DNA of 64,000 nucleotides from Lutibacter sp. (GCF_016342705.1 NZ_JAEINV010000003.1:1-64000), one strand, 5' to 3'; positions 42,082 to 52,433 are shown, numbered from the stretch's first letter. Made by a program: numbers and translations. The notes: a model not told the origin generated them from the sequence alone.

Positions 42082-44337
42082 ATGAGAAAAATATTTTTAG
42101 TGCTAATTGCTTTTTTTGGACTTACTGTAGCTAATTCTCAAGTGAAAGATATCAGTTTCACATTTTCACCATCTGCTGAATATACTTGGTGGGATGCTAA
42201 AGCTGGATTTAATGATGGAACTTTAATTGGTGGAAAATTGGGTTTTGGTTTTGGTGAATATATTGAATTAAGAGGTGTGTATTTGCAATCATTAGATTTG
42301 ACAACTAATTTTGAAAATTTTGGATTAACAAATTTTGATGCTACTTTATTTACGCAACAAAATGCTAAATTAACTAGATGGGGAGGAGAATTTAAGGCGA
42401 ATATTGGCACAAAAAAATTAATGCCTTATTTAACACTAGGAACAGGAGTTCAAAATATTGAAGTAAACGCAACTAATTTTGAACAAATTTATGGAACTGT
42501 AGGTTTGGGTTTTAAATTTAATATTGCAAAAAGGGCTGTTTTATCTGTAGAAGCTAAAAATACTACCTATAATTTTAATGCTGGTTCAAATTTATTAAGT
42601 ACAGTTGATAAAATTTCTTTTGGTGTTTCAGATGCAGATTTTTCTACTGAAAGTTTGAGTAACTGGGCAGTTTTGGGTTCATTACAATTTTATTTAGGTG
42701 GTAGAAAGCCAGGAACACTATCAGAATTAGATGAAGCTTATTTAAATAAGTTTAAAGGTGGTTTTAAAGGATTGCAATTAGTTGTTGAGCCAAGTATTGC
42801 TCATATTTCTTTTGATGAAAAGTCGCTTTTACGCGATACATATTTTTTAGGAGGTTATGTTGGCTTAGATTTTAATGAATATATAGGGTTAAGAGGTTTT
42901 TACTTTAAAGGAACTGTAAATGATGAAATATCAACAAGTTTTGACAATTTAGCCATGTATGGTGTAGAATTTAGAGCGCGATTAAATGATGGAAATGGAG
43001 TAACTCCATATTTAATTTTAGGAGGAGGTTACTTAAATGCTGCAGACTCTTATTTAGGAAAAAATGATTTAAATGTTAAAAGCGGCGAGTTTGGATCTGG
43101 TGGATTAGGTTTAAATATTCCTTTAGGTAGAAGAGTATTAATTTCAGGTGGATTAAGAGCAATATTAACATCAGGTGATGATATTTCAAACATTTCTGCA
43201 CCAAATCAAATTCAAACTCATATGATGTATAATGCAGGTTTGAAATTTACTTTAGGAAAAAAATCAAAATCACCAAATGAGGTTTTTGATACAAATATTA
43301 AAAGTGAGGAAAAATCTCAATCAGCAACAAATGATTTGAAAATTCAAAAATTAAAGAATGAATATTCTTTAAAGTTAGCAGTTCTAGAGGAAGACTTAAA
43401 AAAGGCCAATCAAGAAAAAGATGTTAATAAAGCTATTGAGCTATTAGAAGAGAAAAATGATCTTAAAACGGCTTTAAAAGAAATTAATAAAGTTTCTGAA
43501 ATACAAGTTGAAAAAAATATAGAAAATAAAACGCCTCAGCAGGAGACTATTATTCAAATGACACCTGCAGAATTTGAATCGTTAATTGATCGTATTTTAA
43601 AAGGATTAAATGAAAATTCAGACGGGAATGTTCAAAAATCAGAAGTAATAGAAAGTAAAGCAATTGATTCTTTAAATAAAAGAATTGAAATGCTAGAGAA
43701 AATATTTTCAGAATCAAAAAAAACAGCAACTCAAGAATCAGAAATTAAAGATATAAATGTAACTAAGGATAATAAGAAAGAAAATAAAGAGGTTAAAAAA
43801 TCTAAATCTGAAGATCGCTTAAAAAATATGGATGATGAAATTGAGTTGAAATCTAATGAGATTAAAAATAAAGAAACAGATACTTTAACCATAAAAAAAG
43901 AAATAGCTGATTTACAATCTGATGATTCTTCAATTGAAAAAAACGAGAAACTTTTAAAGTATGAGTGGTCAAATTTGTTTTTTGGATATGATTTTTCAAA
44001 TTCAGGTTATTTAAATGCAGGAATTAGATCGCATTTTAAAATTACTAAAACTAATTTAATATTTATGCCTGAAGCTTTTGTGGGCTTTGGAGATACTACA
44101 TATTATGGTGTTTCAGGAAATATAATTTATTCAGTTAATTTAAAGAATCAAAACGTAAAACCTTATTTTGGGGCAGGAGTAGGAGCACTGCATAACGGAA
44201 ATGATTTTAAAGGAATTTATAATGCAATTTTAGGTGCCAACCTTCCGGTAATTAGTGATAATTTATACATTGATTACACTATGAGAAATACATTTGACTA
44301 TAATCAAATTTCTATTGGTTATAAACTACCTATTTAA
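42082..44337 (+). CDS. Multi-barrel outer-membrane protein with an internal coiled coil
   Basis: 751 residues. A signal peptide (to about 20, NSQ) is followed by two similar barrel-like segments: about 25-215 (FSPSAEYTWWDAKAGFNDG, YIELRGVYLQSLDL, PYLTLGTGVQNIEV) and about 235-395 (VEPSIAHISFDEKSLLRDT, YIGLRGFYFKGTVND, PYLILGGGYLNAAD). Residues about 410-640 are a Lys/Glu-rich coiled coil (LEEDLKKANQEKDVNKAIELLEEKNDLK). A third barrel-like stretch (640-751) ends the protein. The arrangement barrel-barrel-coil-barrel is unusual; the function is unknown. Confidence 0.75.
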   Translation: MRKIFLVLIAFFGLTVANSQVKDISFTFSPSAEYTWWDAKAGFNDGTLIGGKLGFGFGEYIELRGVYLQSLDLTTNFENFGLTNFDATLFTQQNAKLTRWGGEFKANIGTKKLMPYLTLGTGVQNIEVNATNFEQIYGTVGLGFKFNIAKRAVLSVEAKNTTYNFNAGSNLLSTVDKISFGVSDADFSTESLSNWAVLGSLQFYLGGRKPGTLSELDEAYLNKFKGGFKGLQLVVEPSIAHISFDEKSLLRDTYFLGGYVGLDFNEYIGLRGFYFKGTVNDEISTSFDNLAMYGVEFRARLNDGNGVTPYLILGGGYLNAADSYLGKNDLNVKSGEFGSGGLGLNIPLGRRVLISGGLRAILTSGDDISNISAPNQIQTHMMYNAGLKFTLGKKSKSPNEVFDTNIKSEEKSQSATNDLKIQKLKNEYSLKLAVLEEDLKKANQEKDVNKAIELLEEKNDLKTALKEINKVSEIQVEKNIENKTPQQETIIQMTPAEFESLIDRILKGLNENSDGNVQKSEVIESKAIDSLNKRIEMLEKIFSESKKTATQESEIKDINVTKDNKKENKEVKKSKSEDRLKNMDDEIELKSNEIKNKETDTLTIKKEIADLQSDDSSIEKNEKLLKYEWSNLFFGYDFSNSGYLNAGIRSHFKITKTNLIFMPEAFVGFGDTTYYGVSGNIIYSVNLKNQNVKPYFGAGVGALHNGNDFKGIYNAILGANLPVISDNLYIDYTMRNTFDYNQISIGYKLPI

Positions 44338-44357
44338 AAAATTTGATATTTATTCTC

Positions 44358-44390
44358 AAAAAGGTATTAACAATTAGTTAATACCTTTTT
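44358..44390 (+). terminator. Terminator of the barrel/coiled-coil gene
   Basis: AAAAAGGTATTAA (44358-44370) and TTAATACCTTTTT (44378-44390), a perfect 13-bp stem ending in T's. Confidence 0.75.
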
Positions 44391-44496
44391 GTTATATTAT
44401 AAGTACAATTCAATTATTATTTTTTCGTTATATTTTTATCTGAAAAATTAATAATTTCACTTTGCAAAAAAAGAACCTAAAATTATATTTTAAATC

Positions 44497-47115
44497 ATGA
44501 AAAATAAAAAAATTATTAAAATACTTGCTATAATTTTTATACTGTTTATAGGTGTTTTAATTGCGGCGCCATTTTTATTAAAAGGAAAAATTAAAGAAGC
44601 TGTTTTAACTGCCATCAATGAAAATGTAAATGCGAAGGTTGCTTTTAATGACGTTGATTTAAGTTTGTTTAAAAGCTTTCCAAGTGCGGCACTTACTATT
44701 TCAGATTTTAAAATAACTACCAATGCTCCATTTGAAAATGATACGCTGGCTTTTGTAAAACAATTAAGTTTAAATATGCCAATTCGTGAACTTTTTAAAG
44801 GTAAAAACGAATCCATACAAATAACTGATATTAAAGTAGAAGGTGCTTATTTAAATTTTATTTCCAATAAAGACGGGAAAACAAATTACGATATCATGAA
44901 ACCTTCTGATGATAAAAATAAAAACGAGGAAGGCGCTTTAAATTTTGCTGTAAAAAGTTATGAAATTACAAATAGCCGTATTATTTACAAAAATGAAGAA
45001 TCGAATATTTTATTAGATTTAAAAGATTTTAACCATTCTGGCTCAGGAGATTTGTCAGTCGAAAAATCAAAGTTAGATACAAAATCATCTACTAAATTAT
45101 CTTTTGAATTTGATAAAGTTAAATATTTTGAAGAAAATGAATTATCCTTAGACGCCTTAATTGGAATTGATTTAAAAACATTTACTTTTTCATTTTTAGA
45201 AAATGAAGCAAATATTAGCGGTTTACCTTTAACTTTTGATGGAAATGTAGTTTTATTAGATAACGGACAACAAATTGATATTAATTTTAAAACGCCAACA
45301 TCTTCATTTAAAAACTTTTTAGCAGTAATGCCAAAAGAGTATGCTAAAAATTTAGATAATGTAAAAACGGAAGGCGATTTTACTGTAATTGGTGCTATTA
45401 AAGGAATGAATAATGATGATAGAATTCCTAATTTTGATATAAATATTGCTTCAAATAACGCATCTTTTAAATATCCAGATTTACCAAAAAGTGTGGAAAA
45501 TATTGTAATTAAAGCGCTTATTAAAAATGAAACTGGAATTATTGCTGATACTTATGTTAATTTAGATGCTTTAAATTTTAGAATTGATCAAGATAGATTT
45601 GAATCAAGTGCTGCAATTAAAAATTTAACTACCAATCCTTTGGTAAATGCAAAATTGAAAGGAACTATTAATTTAGCAAATATTTCAAAAGCGTATCCGT
45701 TTAAAATGGAACAAAAATTAGCGGGAATATTGAAAATGGATATCACCACAAATTTTGATATGGAAGCTGTTGAAAAAAGTAATTATGCTCGCATAAAAAG
45801 TAGCGGAACAATGGCCTTAACAGATTTTGTGTATAACGGCAGTGAATTTAAAAATCCGTTTAATATAAAATCAACTGCTATAAATTTCACCCCTGAAGTT
45901 ATCACATTAACACAGTTTAGTGCATCCACTGGAAAAACAGATATGAATGCAACTGGAACCATGCAAGATGTTATTGGTTTTGTGGTTTCAAATAAACAAT
46001 TAAAAGGTAATTTTAATTTGACATCTAATACTTTTTCTGTGAATGATTTTATGAGTGATGCTGTTGAAACGAAAGAAGAAACTGCATCAACTTCAAAAGC
46101 AGCATTAAAAATACCAGCTTTTTTAGATTGTACAATTACAGCTTCAGCAAAAACCGTTTTGTATGATAATTTAGAACTTCAAAACTTAAAAGGGAAAATG
46201 TATATTAAAGATGAAAAAGTAACGCTTGAAAATGTTACTTCATCTATTTTTGGTGGAAATATAGCGTTGAATGGAAATGTTTCAACCAAAGAAGCTCCAC
46301 CAACTTTTGCAATGGATATTGGTATGAACACATTTAATATTGCACAATCATTTAGTAAAATGGAAATGTTAAATGCAATTGCACCAATTGCTCAAATTAT
46401 TGATGGAACTTTAAATTCAACACTAAAATTTTCTGGAAATTTAAATGAAGATTTTATTCCTAATTTAGGAACAATTTCTGGAAATGCGCTAGCTGAAATT
46501 ATAACAAAAAATGTGGATACTAAAACGTCACCGTTATTAAATACTTTAGCTACTCAACTTAAATTTATAGACCTTTCAAAATTAGATTTAAATAATATTA
46601 AAGCATTGGTTTCTTTTGAAAACGGTAAAGTAAATGTGAAACCTTTTACCATTAAATATAAAGATATTGATATTAACATTAGCGGAAGCCACGGTTTTGA
46701 TAAAACAATGGATTATAAAGCAACTTTTATGGTTCCTGCAAAATATTTGGGAACAGAAGTGACTTCATTAATGGCGAAAATGAGCTCAGTAGATGTTTCT
46801 AAGCTAATTGTACCCGTTACAGCAAGTATTGGAGGAAATTTTACTAAACCAACGGTTACAACCGATTATAAATCGTCTGTTACTAACTTAACAAAACAAT
46901 TGGTGGATGTAAATAAGTTAAAAGGAAAGGGTGTAGATATGTTATCTGGATTGTTGAAAGTTCCAGTTACCAAAGAAACAGACACTGTGAATAATACAAC
47001 CACCACTCCAAAAATTGATGTAACTAAGCCTAAAGAAGCTGTGGATAATTTAGTGAAAAATAAATTAAATAGTTTACTTTCAGGTAAAAAGAAAAAGAAA
47101 GATACAGTTAATTAA
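44497..47115 (+). CDS. AsmA-family envelope protein
   Basis: 872 residues: one N-terminal helix (about 5-26) then a long, repetitive beta protein. The start KIKEAVLTAINENVNAKVAFNDVDLSLFKSFPSAALTISDFKI is the AsmA/TamB-type N-terminus in its Bacteroidota form, and FGGNIALNGNVSTKE with LSKLDLNNIKALVSFENGKVNVKPFTIKYKDIDINISGSHGFD is the AsmA-like C-terminal region. Such proteins are thought to be bridge-like lipid carriers between the membranes. A weak -7 box (TCACTTTG, 44457-44464) precedes it. Confidence 0.87.
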   Translation: MKNKKIIKILAIIFILFIGVLIAAPFLLKGKIKEAVLTAINENVNAKVAFNDVDLSLFKSFPSAALTISDFKITTNAPFENDTLAFVKQLSLNMPIRELFKGKNESIQITDIKVEGAYLNFISNKDGKTNYDIMKPSDDKNKNEEGALNFAVKSYEITNSRIIYKNEESNILLDLKDFNHSGSGDLSVEKSKLDTKSSTKLSFEFDKVKYFEENELSLDALIGIDLKTFTFSFLENEANISGLPLTFDGNVVLLDNGQQIDINFKTPTSSFKNFLAVMPKEYAKNLDNVKTEGDFTVIGAIKGMNNDDRIPNFDINIASNNASFKYPDLPKSVENIVIKALIKNETGIIADTYVNLDALNFRIDQDRFESSAAIKNLTTNPLVNAKLKGTINLANISKAYPFKMEQKLAGILKMDITTNFDMEAVEKSNYARIKSSGTMALTDFVYNGSEFKNPFNIKSTAINFTPEVITLTQFSASTGKTDMNATGTMQDVIGFVVSNKQLKGNFNLTSNTFSVNDFMSDAVETKEETASTSKAALKIPAFLDCTITASAKTVLYDNLELQNLKGKMYIKDEKVTLENVTSSIFGGNIALNGNVSTKEAPPTFAMDIGMNTFNIAQSFSKMEMLNAIAPIAQIIDGTLNSTLKFSGNLNEDFIPNLGTISGNALAEIITKNVDTKTSPLLNTLATQLKFIDLSKLDLNNIKALVSFENGKVNVKPFTIKYKDIDINISGSHGFDKTMDYKATFMVPAKYLGTEVTSLMAKMSSVDVSKLIVPVTASIGGNFTKPTVTTDYKSSVTNLTKQLVDVNKLKGKGVDMLSGLLKVPVTKETDTVNNTTTTPKIDVTKPKEAVDNLVKNKLNSLLSGKKKKKDTVN

Positions 47116-47143
47116 ACATGATTTTCATTTAAATAATATTGTT

Positions 47144-47180
47144 AAAATAAAAGATGAAATTTTATTTCATCTTTTATTTT
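47144..47180. terminator. Convergent terminator between the AsmA and M49-like genes
   Basis: AAAATAAAAGATGAAAT pairs with ATTTCATCTTTTATTTT; the right arm overlaps the stop end of the M49-like gene. Confidence 0.65.
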
Positions 47181-48820
47181 AACATTTCAATTCCTTGCTC
47201 AAAAATAACGTCTACGGGAATGTTAGATTCACTTAATTTATTTAAATCGGATTGTAATTCTGGAGAAATTACACCTTTTTCTTTTACCAAGTTAGCAACG
47301 CCATTGTAATCACCATTTCCTTGTAACTTTAAAATAAGTTCAGATAATTCGGTCATTGCAATTTCCATTTTATCGTAATTTACGGTATATGTTCCCCATT
47401 TATTTTTGGTAAAAGCTCCTTTTTCTTTAAAAAAGTTAAAACGAATCATATTGGCTTTTCCATGTGCGCTAGATGCTCCAAATCTAACCGATCTGAATAT
47501 TCCTGCCATAAATGTTGTGAAATACTCTTGAATATTTCCATCAAGTTCACCTTTTTTATGAAGTTGTAGCACCATATATAATCCTAAAATATCAGCTTTT
47601 CCTTCTTCTAATGCAGATGCCAATTCTTTTAATGAATTTCTAACGGTTCCTTTATTGTTAATGGTGTTTTTTATACCTAAACCATGCGCAACTTCATGAA
47701 ACATGGTGTTTGCGAAAAACGCATCAAATGTTACGTATTTTTGTTGAGTGCTGTCAATTAAAACTTTTGAAATAGGTAGCATTATGTTATCAAACTTTGC
47801 TTTCATTGCATTTTTTAATTGCAATCTTCTTGTACCTTTTTGTAATTGTACTTCTTCATCATTCGGTAAATTTATTGCAATAGTTTTGCTTCCCGCATTA
47901 CAATCTCCAGCATAATAAACAACATCATACGCATTTAAATCAGAATCAGTTCCTGGAATTTCAGCTTTATAAATAAAATCAACAGGTAATCCATTTTGAA
48001 GTTCTGGTAAAAAAGAAGTAAAACGTGCTAGTTTTGCGCTCCATTTTTGATCTTTAATTAAAACGTACGCTTCGTGTGAAGCTTTAATTCCAAAAAGTTG
48101 GTCTTCATAGGTTTCTATTGGGCCAATTACAATATCTAACGTATTGGTTTTCATTTCCATCCAAGCTAAATCACTAGGTTGGTAATTGTCATCTAAAAAA
48201 GCCAAAGAGCGTAATTCTAAATATTTTTTAAGTCCTTCATCTTCAGCTAACATAGATGCTTCCATTAACAACATAGAAACTTTTGCAACCTTTTCTTTAA
48301 ATTGCTGGTGGTATGGAACTGTTATTAATTTTCCTAAACTATCTCTTCTAATAAATGTATACTCACTTAATTTAGATTCATCTGGAAATGCTTCAAATTC
48401 GGCTTTTGTAATATTTTTCGGGTAGTAATTTGCGCCTAAAGGTTTTTCATTTATTCCTTCAACAAATGATTTATTTCCATCTAATCTATCCCAAGGCCCA
48501 TAATTTATTTCAATATATTTTTTGGTGTCTTCATCAGAAATACTATCTAATAATTGCTGTTTATTTCCGTAAGCTTCATACCAAAATAAGTCATTCATAA
48601 TAGATGCCGCTTTTATTAAAATCGGCAACATTTTTTGTTCATTTTCAGTTAAATTATCTGTGTTTGCTGTTAATTTAAATGAAATATATTTACTCAATTT
48701 TATTTCCATTTCTGTTATATTATCTTCAATAGTAACCTGTTTAATTGGTTTACGTGCAACTTTTTCATTTTTACAAGAAAAAAGCACAAGGGTTACTAGA
48801 ATAAATAGTATTTTTTTCAT
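47174..48820 (-). CDS. Dipeptidyl-peptidase III-like (M49) zinc metallopeptidase lipoprotein
   Basis: 548 residues with a lipoprotein signal (LVTLVLFSCKNEK, Cys near 16). The zinc site is MFHEVAHGLGI with the third ligand region ELASALEEGKADILGLYMV, as in M49. The classical M49 motif is six residues (HExxGH); here it is the five-residue HEVAH, a variant known from Caldithrix DPP III. It is expected to trim peptides outside the cytoplasm. It follows mscS by nine bases. Confidence 0.82.
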   Translation of the reverse strand: MKKILFILVTLVLFSCKNEKVARKPIKQVTIEDNITEMEIKLSKYISFKLTANTDNLTENEQKMLPILIKAASIMNDLFWYEAYGNKQQLLDSISDEDTKKYIEINYGPWDRLDGNKSFVEGINEKPLGANYYPKNITKAEFEAFPDESKLSEYTFIRRDSLGKLITVPYHQQFKEKVAKVSMLLMEASMLAEDEGLKKYLELRSLAFLDDNYQPSDLAWMEMKTNTLDIVIGPIETYEDQLFGIKASHEAYVLIKDQKWSAKLARFTSFLPELQNGLPVDFIYKAEIPGTDSDLNAYDVVYYAGDCNAGSKTIAINLPNDEEVQLQKGTRRLQLKNAMKAKFDNIMLPISKVLIDSTQQKYVTFDAFFANTMFHEVAHGLGIKNTINNKGTVRNSLKELASALEEGKADILGLYMVLQLHKKGELDGNIQEYFTTFMAGIFRSVRFGASSAHGKANMIRFNFFKEKGAFTKNKWGTYTVNYDKMEIAMTELSELILKLQGNGDYNGVANLVKEKGVISPELQSDLNKLSESNIPVDVIFEQGIEMLK

Positions 48821-48829
48821 TTTTAAAAA

Positions 48830-50422
48830 TTATTTAATAGCATCTAAAACTTTTTGAGTTCTTTCTTTATCGATATTATACGGCATTGTAATTCCTTTTT
48901 TATCAGGAAATTGCTCTATCATTAAAGTAGTTGATGGGAATGCAAATTCTACACCTAATTCTTTGGCTAATTTTAAAATTTCCATATGTAGTTTATGTTT
49001 TGAAGCTTGTTCAGAATTCCAATCAAGTTCTGTAAAGTACACATTTAAAAGAATTTGTAATGAGGAATCACCAAAACCTATAAATTCTGCATTAAAAGCA
49101 TCATTTCTTGTTCCTGGATCAATTTCTATTATTTTTCTAATTCCAACAACAAATGCTTCAATTAATTCTGGAGGTGTATCATATCTTACGCCTAAATTAG
49201 TTTGATATCTTCTGAATGCTCTCAATCCTTTATTATTTACAATCATTTCAGCCAAAGCACTATTTGGAATTTGAAAAATTGAAGTATCAGCTGCACGAAC
49301 TCTTGTTGAACGAAACCCAACTTTTTCTACAGTTCCGGCAGCAATATCTGCTTCAATCCAGTCACCGATATGAAATGGTTTATCAATAAATATCATGATG
49401 GTTCCAATCAAGTTTTTAACAGTGTCTTGTGAAGCCAATGCAACCGCCAAACCACCAATTGAAGCTCCAGCAACAACCGTTACAGGATCTACTCCAAAAA
49501 TGGTTAAGAATTTTAAAAATCCTAAAAATATAACTAAACCAGATAAGAAATTATTTAGTACAGGAATTAATTGATCGTCTAGTTTGCTTTCTGTAGATTC
49601 TGCATAAATTGCATAAATACTCATTGCTACTTTTACTAATTTAAGAAAAACATAAATCCAAAATACAGTGACCATTATGTTTAAGCCTAAAAACAGCACG
49701 TTATTAATGTCTAAAGGTAAAAAAAGTGATGGAAGCACCTTTTTAGCAAACTCCATTAATAAAAGAAATACAATTGGTCTGGTTAATTTTTTTAATGCAA
49801 TATTTACATCTTGATTTTTATAATGTACTATCCAATATTGTAGTTTTCGTAATATAAAATATACAAGTCTATATAAAATATAAAATAGAATAAAGCAGCA
49901 AAAAATTAAAAATACAAAACCAAAGTATTGCCAAAGTTCAATTCCCAAAAAAGTTTTATGGCCAAATTCTGGGATTATTTGAAGAAGTTGCTCCGTATAC
50001 CAAGGAAAAACATTGGACCAAATTTCATTTATTTTACTTGTTGTTTCTGGAGAGTAATACCAATTGCTGCCAATTTTTTCTAAATAAACATCTGGTAATT
50101 GCATTGGGAAAACCAAATATCTGTTTTTGTTTAAAACTTGAGAAGAATCTACAAACATAGAATCCATTGGGATTTTATTGAAATCAAATTTCAAGCCTTT
50201 TCCAACAATAATTTGTTTTAGTTTTTTTGCAATTTCAACGGCTTCTTCTCCTTCAAAACCATAAATTGTTTTAGCTGCATTTTCTGGCTCGTATGAATTT
50301 TCTTGTAAAAAATACCAATGTGTTAAAATAGTTGCGTTTGGATTACTTAAATCAACTTTAACTGGTTCTTGTGCAAATATTGAAGTTGTTATTAGTAGAA
50401 ATAATAAGCAAATTTTTTTCAT
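48830..50422 (-). CDS. MscS-family mechanosensitive channel
   Basis: 530 residues with a signal peptide (ending SIFAQ) and an N-terminal periplasmic extension, then about five membrane helices. The pore helix and beta-domain start are GASIGGLAVALASQDTVKNLIGTIMIFIDKPFHIGDWIE, the MscS signature, with VEKVGFRSTRVRAADTSIFQIPNSAL following. It releases solutes on hypo-osmotic shock or serves a related role. It shares a transcript with the M49-like gene. Confidence 0.92.
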   Translation of the reverse strand: MKKICLLFLLITTSIFAQEPVKVDLSNPNATILTHWYFLQENSYEPENAAKTIYGFEGEEAVEIAKKLKQIIVGKGLKFDFNKIPMDSMFVDSSQVLNKNRYLVFPMQLPDVYLEKIGSNWYYSPETTSKINEIWSNVFPWYTEQLLQIIPEFGHKTFLGIELWQYFGFVFLIFCCFILFYILYRLVYFILRKLQYWIVHYKNQDVNIALKKLTRPIVFLLLMEFAKKVLPSLFLPLDINNVLFLGLNIMVTVFWIYVFLKLVKVAMSIYAIYAESTESKLDDQLIPVLNNFLSGLVIFLGFLKFLTIFGVDPVTVVAGASIGGLAVALASQDTVKNLIGTIMIFIDKPFHIGDWIEADIAAGTVEKVGFRSTRVRAADTSIFQIPNSALAEMIVNNKGLRAFRRYQTNLGVRYDTPPELIEAFVVGIRKIIEIDPGTRNDAFNAEFIGFGDSSLQILLNVYFTELDWNSEQASKHKLHMEILKLAKELGVEFAFPSTTLMIEQFPDKKGITMPYNIDKERTQKVLDAIK

Positions 50423-50447
50423 CTTAAATTAATGTTTTTGTAGTTGA

Positions 50448-50455
50448 CAAATTTA
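50448..50455 (-). promoter_or_regulatory. -7 promoter box for mscS
   Basis: Minus-strand TAAATTTG, 25 bases upstream of the ATG. Confidence 0.5.
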
Positions 50456-50481
50456 AGATATTAATTATTTACAATAAATTC

Positions 50482-52419
50482 TTAACCCTTTTTCTTTTTG
50501 TTGAATTTTTTCTTTCTTCCAGAATTGAAAGAAACAGTATCATCAAAAGTGTCTTTTGCTTTATTACCTTTATTTTTTCTCCATTTATTGGTGTCTGGCA
50601 GTAATTTTTGAAGTAAATCGGTTCTTCCAACTTTTGTCAATGTATTTCTAATCCACTGCTGATTTTCCTTTTTATACCAAAAAAAGAAGCGATGTTGTTC
50701 TTCGCGTTCCGTTTTTGTTCTTGGAGTTTTCATTGGTTTTAGCGTATACGGATGGTAACCGCTGTAATAAATTACCGTAGCTACCGTCATTGGTGTTGGT
50801 GTAAAACCTTGCACTTGTTCTAACTGAAATCCCATATCTTTGGTTTCTGCAGCTAAATTTGCCATATCTTCTAACTCACAAGCAGGATGGCTTGAAATAA
50901 AATATGGAATTAATTGTAGATTTAATCTTTTTCGGATATTAATTTTATCAAACCGTTCTTTAAATTTATGAAAATAAATAAATGAAGGTTTACGCATTAA
51001 TTTCAACACATTATCAGATGTATGTTCAGGAGCCACTTTTAATCGTCCAGAAACGTGGTTTGTCATTACTTCTTCAGTATACGCATCTAACTCTTTTGGA
51101 TCAGCCAATTTATTAAATTCCGGAACTAATAAATCGTGACGAATACCACTTCCTATAAACGATTTTTTAATTTTAGGATGACTATCAACTGCTTTATAAA
51201 GCTCTGTTAATGGTTTGTGTGAAGTATCTAAATTATGGCAAATTACTGGCGAAATACACGAAGGAGAAACACATCTATCACAAATTTCTTGCACTTTTCC
51301 TTTCATCTTATACATATTTGCCGATGGTCCACCAATATCAGATAAATAGCCTTTAAAATCGGGCATATTTGCAACTTTGTCAACTTCTTTTAAAATAGAT
51401 TCTTGACTTCTGCTCGCAATAAATTTTCCTTGATGTGCAGAAATTGTACAAAAACTACAACCTCCAAAACATCCTCTATGAATATTTATAGAAAATTTAA
51501 TCATTTCAAAAGCAGGAATTGGACCTCTTTTGTTATATTTTGGATGTGGTAATCTTGTAAAAGGTAAATCAAACGAAGCATCTATTTCAGCTTCTGTCAT
51601 TGTTTCAAAAGGCGGATTTATAACCAATTTGGTATTTCCAACATCTTGAAAAACTCTATCTGCAAACAACTTGTTAGACTCTTGCTCAATAACTTTAAAA
51701 TTTGAAGCGTACGCTTTTTTATCTTTCAAACAAACTTCGTGAGAATTAATTGTAACATCTTTCCAATTTTTATTTTTTGGAATTTCTTCCCCTTTATTTA
51801 ATAAAAAAGCTGTTTGTTTTACTGTTCGTAAACTTGAAAAAGGAACTCCTTTTTGTAACAAGTTTACAATTTCTCTCAGTGGTTGTTCACCCATTCCATA
51901 CACCAACAAATCTGCTTTTGAATCTTTTAAAATGGTTGGTTTTAAGGTGTCACTCCAATAATCGTAATGTGTAACTCTACGCAAGGAGGCTTCAATTCCA
52001 CCAATTAAAACGGGAATATCAGGAAATTTATCTTTTAAAATATTGGTATAAACTGTTGTTGCATAATCTGGACGAAACCCTTTATCTCCGTTTGGAGTAT
52101 ACGCATCGTGATCTCTACTTTTTTTGTTGGCAGTGTAATTACTAACCATTGGATCCATACAACCACCAGTTACTGCAAAAAATAATTTAGGAATTCCCAT
52201 TTTGGTAAAGTCCTGTAAATTATCATTTACACTAGGCTGAGGTACAATAGCAACTTTTAAACCATAGCTTTCTAAAATTCTACCAATTACGGCAGGACCA
52301 AAAGCTGGGTGATCTACATAGGCATCTCCACTAAAAAGAATTACATCTAATTCTTCCCATCCTCTAAGTTTTACCTCTTTATTTGTTGTAGGTAACCAGT
52401 CTGAAAGTTTATTCATCAT
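50482..52419 (-). CDS. YgiQ-family radical SAM protein
   Basis: 645 residues from the ATG at 52419 (a second ATG follows at once). An upstream in-frame TTG at 52428 coincides with the -7 box and is rejected. The iron-sulfur motif is INIHRGCFGGCSFCTISAHQGK (CxxxCxxC). The N-terminal UPF0313 region has DVILFSGDAYVDHPAFG and IGGIEASLRRVTHYDYWSD, and the C-terminal DUF3362 domain ends with a Lys-rich tail. The family is widespread but its reaction is not established. Confidence 0.9.
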   Translation of the reverse strand: MMNKLSDWLPTTNKEVKLRGWEELDVILFSGDAYVDHPAFGPAVIGRILESYGLKVAIVPQPSVNDNLQDFTKMGIPKLFFAVTGGCMDPMVSNYTANKKSRDHDAYTPNGDKGFRPDYATTVYTNILKDKFPDIPVLIGGIEASLRRVTHYDYWSDTLKPTILKDSKADLLVYGMGEQPLREIVNLLQKGVPFSSLRTVKQTAFLLNKGEEIPKNKNWKDVTINSHEVCLKDKKAYASNFKVIEQESNKLFADRVFQDVGNTKLVINPPFETMTEAEIDASFDLPFTRLPHPKYNKRGPIPAFEMIKFSINIHRGCFGGCSFCTISAHQGKFIASRSQESILKEVDKVANMPDFKGYLSDIGGPSANMYKMKGKVQEICDRCVSPSCISPVICHNLDTSHKPLTELYKAVDSHPKIKKSFIGSGIRHDLLVPEFNKLADPKELDAYTEEVMTNHVSGRLKVAPEHTSDNVLKLMRKPSFIYFHKFKERFDKINIRKRLNLQLIPYFISSHPACELEDMANLAAETKDMGFQLEQVQGFTPTPMTVATVIYYSGYHPYTLKPMKTPRTKTEREEQHRFFFWYKKENQQWIRNTLTKVGRTDLLQKLLPDTNKWRKNKGNKAKDTFDDTVSFNSGRKKKFNKKKKG

Positions 52420-52425
52420 ACGCTG

Positions 52426-52433
52426 CAAAAGTA
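52426..52433 (-). promoter_or_regulatory. -7 promoter box for ygiQ, near-leaderless
   Basis: Minus-strand TACTTTTG ends only six bases before the first ATG (52419), so the transcript would begin almost at the start codon. Confidence 0.5.
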
